Positions 1 through 6,364 of a DNA stretch of 7,998 nt are shown here, piece by piece. The stretch's first letter is position 1; each line of letters starts with the position of its first letter. Both the position numbers and the translations under genes were made by a program. Origin of the DNA: Hyphomicrobiales bacterium (GTDB lineage Bacteria > Pseudomonadota > Alphaproteobacteria > Rhizobiales > Aestuariivirgaceae); contig JALUFY010000383.1 in assembly GCA_027051995.1 (NCBI GenBank), positions 1 through 7,998 of the forward strand. The letters are read 5' to 3'. Under the pieces are notes generated by a model that worked only from the letters and a program-made list of their open reading frames with translations, was not told where the DNA came from and made no database searches.

Positions 1-2
1 TG

Positions 3-89
3 GTGGAGATGCATGGCGGAACATTGCACATCGCCAGCACCGAAGGCGAAGGCACCACGGTGACCATCACCCTGCCGCTGGAGGGGTAA
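3..89 (+). CDS. Sensor histidine kinase, C-terminal end only (5' part outside window)
   Basis: Only the last 28 codons and the TAA stop (87-89) are present; the gene runs off the left edge. The readable tail contains MHGGTLHIASTEGEGTTVTI and then a final LPLEG. This is the typical end of a HATPase_c domain, where an HGG.(L/I).(I/V).S..G.GTT motif after the G2 box leads into the last beta strand. The H-box, N-box and input domain cannot be seen, so the signal and partner are unknown. The gene converges on glnE with about 220 bp between their stops. A weak hairpin follows its stop. The family call is fairly safe; a finer assignment is not possible. Confidence 0.8.
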   Translation: MEMHGGTLHIASTEGEGTTVTITLPLEG

Positions 90-111
90 GGGGCAGAGCA
101 CAGCAGCGCAA

Positions 112-140
112 AACCCTTCAGGGTTACGCCAGTTTCTTCC
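112..140 (+). terminator. Weak candidate intrinsic terminator after the kinase fragment
   Basis: The arms AACCC (112-116) and GGGTT (121-125) pair around a TTCA loop. A few more imperfect pairs are possible outwards (GCG near 106 with CGC near 127). A T/C-rich stretch, TTTCTTCC (133-140), follows about eight bases later. It lies 23 bases after the kinase stop, the right place for a terminator. The stem is short and the T-run is interrupted, so this is tentative. Confidence 0.3.
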
Positions 141-149
141 ATCTCTCTC

Positions 150-180
150 CGTCATGACCGGCCTCGTGCCGGTCATCCAG
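150..180 (+). repeat. Alphaproteobacterial dispersed palindromic repeat, copy 1
   Basis: A perfect 9-bp stem, ATGACCGGC (154-162) with GCCGGTCAT (168-176), encloses a CTCGT loop, and CCAG (177-180) follows. The shape and flanks match the short palindromic units (CATTGCCGGG...CCCGGCAATCCAG and variants) scattered between genes in many alphaproteobacterial genomes. It lies between two convergent genes, a usual place for such units. A role in mRNA end protection or termination is possible, but no T-run follows it on either strand. Confidence 0.7.
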
Positions 181-243
181 GGCGGCATGAAAAGGAGCCG
201 CCTGAAGGCAAGAAGCACGCCACCTGCTCCGGCGTTCGTGGCT

Positions 244-275
244 CTGGATTGCCGGGACAAGGCCCGGCAATGGCT
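244..275 (-). repeat. Alphaproteobacterial dispersed palindromic repeat, copy 2 (inverted)
   Basis: A perfect 9-bp stem, ATTGCCGGG (248-256) with CCCGGCAAT (263-271), encloses an ACAAGG loop. Read on the - strand it ends in AATCCAG, matching the flank of the copy at 150-180, so the two are opposite-orientation copies of one family. They differ at three stem positions, each with its pairing partner changed to match. The copy lies about 40 bases downstream of the glnE stop and would be in its mRNA 3' end. Confidence 0.7.
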
Positions 276-311
276 AGAGATTGCTTTCTCGGGGGGCACA
301 GCCGGTCAGGA

Positions 312-3218
312 TCAGACCTCGCCGATTGTCTTTTCGAACAGCGCGGCGGTTTCCATTTGCGCCTCCTTGAGGCGGGCGGCGGCGGAGGGCAGGTCCGGGG
401 CGGCGGCGGCGTTGGCCAGCAGGCGTTGCAGCCCCTCGGGCGCGCCATCGCCAGCGAAGCCCTCGGCCACGCACAGGCGCAGGATGTGGCTGACGTGATG
501 GAACAGGGCATGGGCGGAGGCGAGCCTTTGAATGTCCGCCCCGCTCAGGAAACCGGCCCCGGTCAGGGCATGCAGGGCCGCTTGGGTGTTCTGGCGCAGG
601 ATGGCGGGGGCCTCATGGGCATGGAGCAATTGCAGGGTCTGGGTGACGAACTCGGCGTCCACCAGCCCGCCGCGCGCCAGCTTGACATCCCACAGCGAGG
701 CGGGCGGCTTGGCGGCGAGGATGCGGCGGCGCATGTCCAGCACATCGGCGCGCAAAGCGGCGTCATCGCGCGGGCGGGTCAGGCTGTCTTTAATGACGGC
801 TTCGATTTCGCCGCGCAAATCCGCGTCCCCGGCGATGACGCGGGCGCGGGTAAGGGCCAGATGCTCCCATGTCCAGGCGCTTTCCTCGTGATAGCGGCGG
901 AAACTTTCGATATGGGTGGCCACCGGGCCCTGCGAGCCGGAGGGGCGCAGGCGCATGTCCACTTCGTAGAGCACGCCCTCGGCGGTGGGCGCGGACAGGG
1001 CGGTGATGAAACGCTGGGCGAGGCGAGTGAAATATTGCCCCGCGCCCAGCGGGCGGCGGCCATCGGATTGCTCCGCGCTTTCATCGAAGTCATGAACGAG
1101 GATGAGATCAAGATCGGAAGTGGCGGTCATTTCCGCCCCGCCCAGCTTGCCCATGGCGATGACGGCCAAGCGCGCGCCGGGGAATGCGCCATGGGCGGCG
1201 CGCACCTGCCCGGACGCCAGATCGAGCATGTGCGCGATCATAGTTTCGGCCAGGGCCGTATAGGCGGCGGAAGCCTCCCGCGGGCCGATCGTCTCGGAGA
1301 TGAGACGCACGCCGATGCGGAACTTCTGTTCGGAAGCGAAGACACGGGCGGCGTCCAGCGCCTCTTCCACCGGGAGGCCGCCGGGGATGGCCGCGCGCGC
1401 CAGCGCCTCATAGCCTGATCTCTCCGGCAGGGGGGCGAAGAAATCCGCGTCGAGCACGGCGTCGAACAGGCGCGGGCGGCGCGACAATTGCCGGGCCAGC
1501 AGGGGGGCCGTGCCCAGCAGCATGACCAGAAGATCGAGCAGATGGGGATTGGCGCGCAGCAGGGAAAACAGTTGCAGGCCCGACGGCAGCCTTTCCAGAA
1601 ATCGGTCGAAGGCGGCCAGGGTGGCGTCCGGCTCTCCGGCGCGGGCGATGGCGGCGAGAAGGGCGGGGATGATTTCGGTGAGCCTTTCGCGGGCCGAGGC
1701 GGCGCGGGTGGCGGCGTAGCGCCCGTAATGCCAGCCGCGCACCATCGCCGAGACCTCGCCGGGGCGGGCAAAACCCATCTCCCGCAGGGTGCGCAGGGTT
1801 TCCGGATCGTCCTCGCCGCCGGTGAAGACCAGCGCCCCGGCCTCTCCGCCAAGGCGCGGGGCATCCTCAAACAGGGCGTTGTAATGACCCTGCACCGTCT
1901 CCAGCCGTTCGCGCAGGGCCCTGGCCAGCGCGGCTCGGGAGGAAAAACCGGCGAAACGGGCGAGCCGCTCCAGGCCTTCGTCATCCTCCGGCAGGGTGTG
2001 GGTCTGCTGATCATCAAGCATCTGCAAGCGGTGCTCCAGCGTGCGCAGGAAACGGTATGCGGATTTCAGTTCGTCCGCCGCCTGCCGGCTGATCCAGTCT
2101 TCTTGCGCCAGAACATCGAGCATCTTCAGGGTGGAGCGGCCGCGCAGGGCCGGATTGCGCCCGCCGGCGATAAGCTGCTGGGTCTGGACGAAAAACTCGA
2201 TCTCGCGGATGCCGCCGCGCCCCAGCTTGATGTTGTGTCCGGCCACGGCGATGTTTCGGTGGCCCTTGACGGCGTGAATCTGGCGCTTGAGGGAGGCGAC
2301 ATCGGCGATGGCGGCGAAATCCAGTGCCTTGCGCCATATCCAAGGGGCGAGCTGGGCGAGAAAGGCCTTTCCCGCCGCGATGTCGCCAGCCGCCGGGCGG
2401 GCCTTGATCATGGCGGCGCGCTCCCAGTTCTGGCCCAAGGTCTGATAATAGGTCAGGGCCGCGCCGGTGGAGATGGCGGCGCGGGTGGAGCCCGGATCGG
2501 GACGCAGGCGCAGATCGGTGCGGAAGACATAACCCTCGCCGGTGATTTCGGAGAGGATTTTCACCAGCTGGCGGGTCATGCGCACGAAGAAGACGCCGGC
2601 CTCGACGCCTCCGGCCAGCGGGGCGCGCTCTTCATCAAAGAGGATGATGAGATCGATGTCGGAGGAATAGTTGAGCTCGAAAGCGCCCTGCTTGCCCATG
2701 GCCAGAGCGAAGTAGCCGCATTCTTCCGGATCGCAGGAGGTGAGCTTGCCCTGCTCCCGCCCTTGCCGGAGCAGAAAGGCGATGGCGGCCTGAACGGAGG
2801 CGTCCGCCAGTTGCGTCAGACGCAGCGTGATGTCCTCCAGCGGCCAGAAGCCCGCCAGATCGGCGATCGCCAGCAGAAGAGCGGCGCGGCGTTTGGTGAC
2901 GCGCAGGGCGGACATGATGGCTTCCTCGTCCCCTGCCCAGGCGGCGGCGCGGGCATCGTCCAGCAGGGCGGCGAAAAGGCTATGCGGATTTTCGCGGAAA
3001 CAGCGGGCGGCGAAGTCCGCCTCGGCATGGATGACGCGGGCGAGATAGGGGGATGCGCCGAAGACGCCTGAGAGGAGGTTGCGGGCCTGTTCATCCTCGC
3101 GGGCGATGGCGGCCAAGGGCGCGGAAGCCTCGCCGAGCCGCTCGAACCCCCGGGCGGCCAGGGATGCGTCCAGCGGCGGCGGCAAGGGGTCATATGTGGC
3201 GGGGATGACGCCGGACAT
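312..3218 (-). CDS. glnE: Bifunctional glutamine synthetase adenylyltransferase / adenylyl-removing enzyme
   Basis: This cytoplasmic enzyme attaches AMP to a tyrosine of glutamine synthetase, lowering its activity when nitrogen is plentiful, and removes AMP by phosphorolysis when nitrogen is scarce; PII proteins direct it. At 968 aa it has normal full length for the family. Two nucleotidyltransferase cores are visible. The N-terminal adenylyl-removase core has ELNYSSDIDLI with Asp187 and Asp189, then LRLRPDPG near 236-243. The C-terminal adenylyltransferase core has GKLGGAEMTATSDLDLI with Asp702 and Asp704, then MRLRPSGSQGP near 755-765. Both catalytic Asp pairs are intact. The ATG at 3218 is the first possible start, because an in-frame TAG lies 12 bases upstream; no strong ribosome-binding site is visible. 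It follows the sensor kinase by 77 bases on the same strand, so read-through from that operon is possible, though a weak hairpin lies between them. Confidence 0.97.
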   Translation of the reverse strand: MSGVIPATYDPLPPPLDASLAARGFERLGEASAPLAAIAREDEQARNLLSGVFGASPYLARVIHAEADFAARCFRENPHSLFAALLDDARAAAWAGDEEAIMSALRVTKRRAALLLAIADLAGFWPLEDITLRLTQLADASVQAAIAFLLRQGREQGKLTSCDPEECGYFALAMGKQGAFELNYSSDIDLIILFDEERAPLAGGVEAGVFFVRMTRQLVKILSEITGEGYVFRTDLRLRPDPGSTRAAISTGAALTYYQTLGQNWERAAMIKARPAAGDIAAGKAFLAQLAPWIWRKALDFAAIADVASLKRQIHAVKGHRNIAVAGHNIKLGRGGIREIEFFVQTQQLIAGGRNPALRGRSTLKMLDVLAQEDWISRQAADELKSAYRFLRTLEHRLQMLDDQQTHTLPEDDEGLERLARFAGFSSRAALARALRERLETVQGHYNALFEDAPRLGGEAGALVFTGGEDDPETLRTLREMGFARPGEVSAMVRGWHYGRYAATRAASARERLTEIIPALLAAIARAGEPDATLAAFDRFLERLPSGLQLFSLLRANPHLLDLLVMLLGTAPLLARQLSRRPRLFDAVLDADFFAPLPERSGYEALARAAIPGGLPVEEALDAARVFASEQKFRIGVRLISETIGPREASAAYTALAETMIAHMLDLASGQVRAAHGAFPGARLAVIAMGKLGGAEMTATSDLDLILVHDFDESAEQSDGRRPLGAGQYFTRLAQRFITALSAPTAEGVLYEVDMRLRPSGSQGPVATHIESFRRYHEESAWTWEHLALTRARVIAGDADLRGEIEAVIKDSLTRPRDDAALRADVLDMRRRILAAKPPASLWDVKLARGGLVDAEFVTQTLQLLHAHEAPAILRQNTQAALHALTGAGFLSGADIQRLASAHALFHHVSHILRLCVAEGFAGDGAPEGLQRLLANAAAAPDLPSAAARLKEAQMETAALFEKTIGEV

Positions 3219-3249
3219 ACAGGCAGACTAGCGCGGAACGGCGGCGGTG

Positions 3250-3273
3250 AAAACGGCAAATCGTCCGTTTGCC
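3250..3273 (-). terminator. Weak candidate terminator/attenuator between sensor kinase and glnE
   Basis: On the - strand GGCAAA and TTTGCC (3268-3273 and 3255-3260) form a 6-bp stem with a 7-base loop. One G and then four Ts (3253-3250) follow. It lies 22 bases after the kinase stop and 32 bases before the glnE start. It could lower read-through into glnE without separating the genes fully. The short, AT-containing stem makes this a modest call. Confidence 0.35.
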
Positions 3274-3295
3274 CATCCCCATTCCGGGTGCGCCG

Positions 3296-4687
3296 TCAGG
3301 CGCGCATGCGCGGCAGTTTCAGGATGGCGCGCAGGCCGGGGCGGTTGTCCTCCAGCTTCAGTTCGCCCTTGTGCAGGCTGGCGATGGAGGCGACCAGCGA
3401 CAGGCCAAGGCCGGAGCCGGGCCTGCTGCGAGACTTGTCGAGCCGCACGAAGCGGTCCTTGACGTGTTCGGACTGATCCGGCGGAATGCCGGGGCCGCGG
3501 TCGGCGACGATAAGGCGGACTTCGTGCTCGTCCGCCTCCACCGCCATTTCGATATCGGGGGGCGCATCACCCTTGCGGCCGTATTTCACGGCGTTGTCGA
3601 GCAGGTTGACCAGGGCCTGGGCGAGCAGCTGGCGGTCGGCGGCCAGGGTGGCCTTGTCCGGCGCGCGCAGGGAGAAGGCGCCGTTTTCATCCTCGATGAT
3701 GGGCTGATAAAGCTCGGCCACGTCGCGGGCCACGGCGGCGGCGTCCACCTCGCCGAAGCCCCTGGCGGCCTGCCCGGCCTCGGCGCGGGCGATGAAAAGC
3801 AGGGCGTTGAAGGTCTTCAGCAGCTCGTCGGCGCGCTCGATGGTCTTTTCCAGCGCCGCGCGGTGTTCCTCGGGGTTGCCAGAGCGCAGGGCGTCCTCGG
3901 CCTGGGAGCGCAGGCGGTTGAGCGGCGTGCGCAGGTCATGGGCGATGTTGGAGGAGACCTCGCGCATGCCCTTCATCAGCCGCTCGATCTGATCCAGCAT
4001 GTCGTTGAGGGCCTGGGAGAGGCGGTCGAGCTCGTCGCCGGAGCCATCGACGGGCACGCGGCGGGCCAGCTTACCGGCGCGGATGGAGCGCACGGTGGCG
4101 GTGATGGCCTCGATGCGGCGGAGAAAATTGCGCGACAGCAGCAGGCCGCCGCCAATGCCCAGAAGGCCGGTCAGTCCAAGGGCCCAGATGAGGGTGTTGC
4201 GGATGATGCGGCCGAACTGGCGCAGCTGCTGGATGTCGCGGCCGATGATGAGGTGATAGCCGCCCTTCAGGCGGGTGTAATAGGCGCGGGCGCGGTGCTT
4301 GATCAGGCCGCCGGGGGTCTCGACGCCGAAGGCGAACTCGATCCAGCCGGGCTTGGTCAGGGCCACCGTGGGCAGGGCGCGCAGGTTGCCGGCCATGCGC
4401 TTGCCCACCGGCGTGGTGAGCAGGTAGAGGCCGCCGGTATCGAGCCGGGAGCGCGACTTGATGACGGCCATGACGCCGGGCGCGCCGTTGAGGGCGTATT
4501 GCTCGGCGATGCCCTGAACCTCCGCCGCGATGGTGTCCTCGGCCTGTTCGTCGAGCAGCTTCAGGGTCTGCCAGTAGACATAGCCCAGCACCGCCCCCAC
4601 GGAGAGGGCGAAAACCACCAGATAGACCGCCGCCAGACGGAAGGTGGAGGTGCGCAGAAGGCGGAGTGTCCAGGGCGCGCGGGGCAA
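3296..4687 (-). CDS. Membrane sensor histidine kinase (HAMP, HisKA, HATPase_c), ActK-like by context
   Basis: This is a transmembrane kinase of 463 aa that should phosphorylate the regulator encoded just upstream. Visible parts in order: TM1 at about 17-37; a periplasmic sensor region at about 38-163 with no recognised domain; TM2 at about 164-186; a HAMP linker at about 187-240; the H-box SSNIAHDLRTPLNRLR with phospho-acceptor His250; the N-box NLLDNAVKYG at 361-370; G1 DRGPG at 396-400; an F-box-like DRFVRLD; and G2 GSGLGLSLV at 424-432. All catalytic motifs are intact. The frame opens just after a TGA inside the regulator's last codons, and no ATG is available near the N-terminus. The TTG at 4687 is therefore the likely start, one base after the regulator stop, which implies translational coupling. 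Gene order beside degP and glnE resembles actK of Sinorhizobium; that name is inference and the signal is not known. Confidence 0.93.
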   Translation of the reverse strand: MPRAPWTLRLLRTSTFRLAAVYLVVFALSVGAVLGYVYWQTLKLLDEQAEDTIAAEVQGIAEQYALNGAPGVMAVIKSRSRLDTGGLYLLTTPVGKRMAGNLRALPTVALTKPGWIEFAFGVETPGGLIKHRARAYYTRLKGGYHLIIGRDIQQLRQFGRIIRNTLIWALGLTGLLGIGGGLLLSRNFLRRIEAITATVRSIRAGKLARRVPVDGSGDELDRLSQALNDMLDQIERLMKGMREVSSNIAHDLRTPLNRLRSQAEDALRSGNPEEHRAALEKTIERADELLKTFNALLFIARAEAGQAARGFGEVDAAAVARDVAELYQPIIEDENGAFSLRAPDKATLAADRQLLAQALVNLLDNAVKYGRKGDAPPDIEMAVEADEHEVRLIVADRGPGIPPDQSEHVKDRFVRLDKSRSRPGSGLGLSLVASIASLHKGELKLEDNRPGLRAILKLPRMRA

Positions 4688-4688
4688 G

Positions 4689-5363
4689 TCAGCCCGCTCT
4701 CAGCATGTATCCGGCGCCGCGCACGGTGTGCAGCAGCGGGGTGTCGAAGCCCTTGTCGATCTTGCCGCGCAGGCGCGAGATATGCACGTCGATGACGTTT
4801 GTCTGGGGATCGAAATGATAATCCCAGACGTTCTCCAGCAGCATGGTGCGGGTGACGACGGAGCCGGCGTTGCGCATGAGATATTCCAGCAGCTTGAACT
4901 CGCGCGGCTGAAGCAGGATCTTCTCTCCGGCGCGGGAAACCTCGCGCTTGAGCAGATCCATCTCCAGATCACCCACCTTCAGGCGGGTGCGCACAGGCTC
5001 GGCCGTCTTGCGGCGGCCCAGGCCCTCGACGCGGGCCAGCAGCTCGGCGAAGGCGTAGGGCTTGGCCAGGTAGTCGTCGCCGCCAGCGCGCAGGCCCTCG
5101 ACGCGGGCCTCGACATCGCCAAGGGCGGAGAGAAACAGCGCCGGGGTCGTGTCGCCTTCCTCGCGCAGGGTGCGCACGACGGTCAGGCCGTCCATTTTCG
5201 GCATCATGCGGTCAACGACGAGCACGTCATAGTCGCCGTCGCGAGCCATTTGCAGCCCCTCTTCGCCGTCAGCGGCGTGATCGGCGACATGCCCGGCCTC
5301 CTTCAGCCCCTTGACCAGCCAGCCGGCGGCCTCGCGGTCATCTTCGATAATCAGCAGATGCAT
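4689..5363 (-). CDS. OmpR/PhoB-family response regulator, ActJ-like by context
   Basis: This is a cytoplasmic DNA-binding transcription factor of 224 aa, normal for the family. The receiver domain (about 1-115) has the acidic pocket EDD with Asp8 and Asp9, phospho-acceptor Asp51 in VVDRMMPKMDG, the switch residue Ser79 and Lys101 in LAKPYAF. The C-terminal winged-helix domain (about 128-222) shows LQPREFKLLEYLMRN, the recognition-helix region TNVIDVHISRLRGKID and the closing TVRGAGYML. The ATG at 5363 is preceded by GGAAA at suitable spacing. Another ATG 12 bases upstream is out of frame. It is the first gene of an operon with the sensor kinase. Its targets are not shown by the sequence. The nearby degP is a reasonable candidate from locus order and from what is reported for ActJK in Sinorhizobium. 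Confidence 0.95.
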   Translation of the reverse strand: MHLLIIEDDREAAGWLVKGLKEAGHVADHAADGEEGLQMARDGDYDVLVVDRMMPKMDGLTVVRTLREEGDTTPALFLSALGDVEARVEGLRAGGDDYLAKPYAFAELLARVEGLGRRKTAEPVRTRLKVGDLEMDLLKREVSRAGEKILLQPREFKLLEYLMRNAGSVVTRTMLLENVWDYHFDPQTNVIDVHISRLRGKIDKGFDTPLLHTVRGAGYMLRAG

Positions 5364-5395
5364 GGCGTTTCCATGATGAGTTGAAACAGAACCGT

Positions 5396-5433
5396 TTGAA
5401 AGAAATATAGGAAGGGAAACAATAACTTCCAGT
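5396..5433 (-). promoter_or_regulatory. Candidate promoter region of the two-component operon
   Basis: Upstream of the response regulator the sequence becomes AT-rich compared with its surroundings. On the - strand TATATT (5409-5404) is a good -10 candidate, giving a leader of roughly 35 bases. No convincing -35 is seen: TGGAAG lies 16 bases upstream but is a poor match. The arms GGAAG and CTTCC (5410-5414 and 5426-5430) form a small inverted repeat overlapping the expected core, which might be an operator. Nothing here identifies the regulator. Confidence 0.3.
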
Positions 5434-5481
5434 TACAAAAGAGACATGGATCAGGGCCGGAAAGCGTCTTGCGCGGGCCTT

Positions 5482-5985
5482 TTATTCTTCCTCTTCGTCC
5501 TTTGTTTCCGGCTCCTGCCTGGCGCGCCAGCCGTCCCTTCCCAGTATGAAGGCGGCGAGAACCGCGCCTATGGCCACGGCGAAAAGTGTGCCTGCAATCT
5601 TGTATGCGCCAAGCCAGGCAAGGCCGAACCCGCATCCCAGAACGGCCAGCAGGCCAATGAAACCGAACCACTGCCCTCTGTCGCGATTGCGGCATTCATG
5701 CTCAAGAGCGCGCCGCGCCTGTTCTATCTGGAATTCCTGTTCCTTTTCGGCCATGGCGAGGATGCGATCCGCTGCGCCGGGCAGCACGCTTTCATATCGC
5801 GCGAATTCGGACGCAGGCGGGAGAGGCCCGGAATAGGCCGCCGTCCTTACGACCAGGCTTGCTTCTTCCTGACCGGATGCCTCCGCGCGCCCGGAAGCCC
5901 GCGCATCCGCAGGCTTTTGAAGACCGGAAGACTCATCCCTTTTTTCAGGCGGATGAGGCGGATGCTTCCTTTCCTGTCCGGTCAC
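5482..5985 (-). CDS. DUF2335 family two-helix membrane protein, function unknown
   Basis: With the start chosen here the protein has 167 aa. Residues 1-46 are polar and low-complexity (HPPHPP, then Gly, Ala, Ser and Glu). The DUF2335 signature follows: YSGPLPPASEF at 51-61, YESVLPGAADRILAMAE at 64-80, and a charged, probably helical stretch to about 103. Two membrane helices follow at about 106-126 and 129-149, with a very acidic tail ending EEEE. The family is described only as predicted membrane proteins, and no biochemical role is known to me. The frame stays open upstream to a TTG at 6108. I prefer the GTG at 5985 because AGGA lies 9 bases before it and the extra 41 residues overlap another reading frame and look unstructured. 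It overlaps the end of the small upstream ORF by 41 bases and is probably cotranscribed with it. Confidence 0.82.
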   Translation of the reverse strand: MTGQERKHPPHPPEKRDESSGLQKPADARASGRAEASGQEEASLVVRTAAYSGPLPPASEFARYESVLPGAADRILAMAEKEQEFQIEQARRALEHECRNRDRGQWFGFIGLLAVLGCGFGLAWLGAYKIAGTLFAVAIGAVLAAFILGRDGWRARQEPETKDEEEE

Positions 5986-6211
5986 GGTTTTCTTTCCTGA
6001 CAGCTGCTTGCATGTAGCGGCCCACGCCTGTCCATGCGCGATCCACGGTGGAAGGGCGCCTGTTCGCCCTGTTTCTGCCTGCGCATGTTTGCGACTCTCC
6101 CTGAGCAAACATCAACAGAGGGGCGGCCAGACCGTAAATAACGCCTTTGCGAAAAGCGCTGGAACCGAACATCGGTTTTCTGTTCCCTGTTTTTCCTGTA
6201 TCCAAGGTCAT
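5945..6211 (-). CDS. Small hypothetical protein with one hydrophobic segment
   Basis: This 88-aa frame is not recognised as any named family. The N-terminal part contains FGSSAFRKGVIYGLAAPLLM, with a hydrophobic stretch at about residues 24-36 that could be a signal anchor or one short membrane helix. The rest is basic and polar. The ATG at 6211 has AAGG 8 bases upstream and a well-spaced candidate promoter before that; Met14 (ATG at 6172) is a possible alternative start with AGGGAA upstream. Its last 41 bases overlap the DUF2335 gene in another frame, which suggests coupled translation. The overlap is longer than usual, so either this gene or the chosen DUF2335 start could be wrong. Confidence 0.45.
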   Translation of the reverse strand: MTLDTGKTGNRKPMFGSSAFRKGVIYGLAAPLLMFAQGESQTCAGRNRANRRPSTVDRAWTGVGRYMQAAVRKENRDRTGKEASASSA

Positions 6212-6242
6212 CTTAATAGCCTTGCTCCCGCATTTCCACTCT

Positions 6243-6278
6243 AAAAGCGATTTAGCTTATCCCCGCATAACCTAACAA
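6243..6278 (-). promoter_or_regulatory. Candidate sigma-70-type promoter for the small ORF and DUF2335 gene
   Basis: On the - strand TTGTTA (6278-6273) and CTAAAT (6255-6250) are spaced by exactly 17 bases, a fair match to housekeeping -35 and -10 elements. The start point would be near 6243, about 31 bases before the ATG at 6211. The sequence is AT-rich compared with the coding DNA. Two direct copies of ATTTCCAC (+ strand, 6232-6239 and 6282-6289) flank it. Confidence 0.42.
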
Positions 6279-6298
6279 TGTATTTCCACAGCATATTG

Positions 6299-6330
6299 AA
6301 GGCCCGCCGGTGCCGACGCCGGCGGGCCTT
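6299..6330 (-). terminator. Strong stem-loop, likely terminator of the degP transcript
   Basis: A perfect 12-bp stem, AAGGCCCGCCGG (6299-6310) with CCGGCGGGCCTT (6319-6330), has an 8-base loop. It begins 34 bases after the protease stop codon. On the - strand the 3' side ends in CCTT followed by CAATAT, so the T-run is poor. The very stable stem, its placement and the AAGG...CCTT closing pairs still make it the best terminator candidate for degP. It lies upstream of the candidate promoter of the next - strand gene, so it would separate the two units. Confidence 0.7.
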
Positions 6331-6364
6331 CGGGGACTTCACGAGGGGATCATGAAGAAGCTTG

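Noticed and set aside
181..202. GGCGGC/GCCGCC hairpin between the two palindromic repeats
   Set aside because: It is a 6-bp stem with a 10-base loop in GC-rich DNA, which is expected by chance. No T-run or other context supports it.
249..3071. Long + strand open frames (389 and 527 aa) antisense to glnE
   Set aside because: They are Gly, Gln and Ala-rich frames mirrored from a GC-rich gene. They show no recognisable domain, and the - strand glnE has both catalytic cores intact.
3269..5384. Long + strand open frames (508 and 246 aa) antisense to the sensor kinase and response regulator
   Set aside because: They have the same GC-rich mirror-frame composition, while the opposite strand carries complete, motif-supported genes.
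5451..5485. GGCC...GGCC stem followed by TTTTATTC on the + strand, resembling a terminator
   Set aside because: Only about four consecutive pairs form, and no + strand gene ends here. The T-run is on the wrong side for the DUF2335 transcript.
5351..5695. 114-aa - strand frame spanning the end of the DUF2335 gene and the start of the response regulator
   Set aside because: It overlaps the supported DUF2335 frame, has no recognisable domain and runs through the probable promoter region of the regulator.
5446..6000. 184-aa + strand frame opposite the DUF2335 gene
   Set aside because: The DUF2335 signature and two membrane helices are on the - strand. The + strand frame has no recognisable features.
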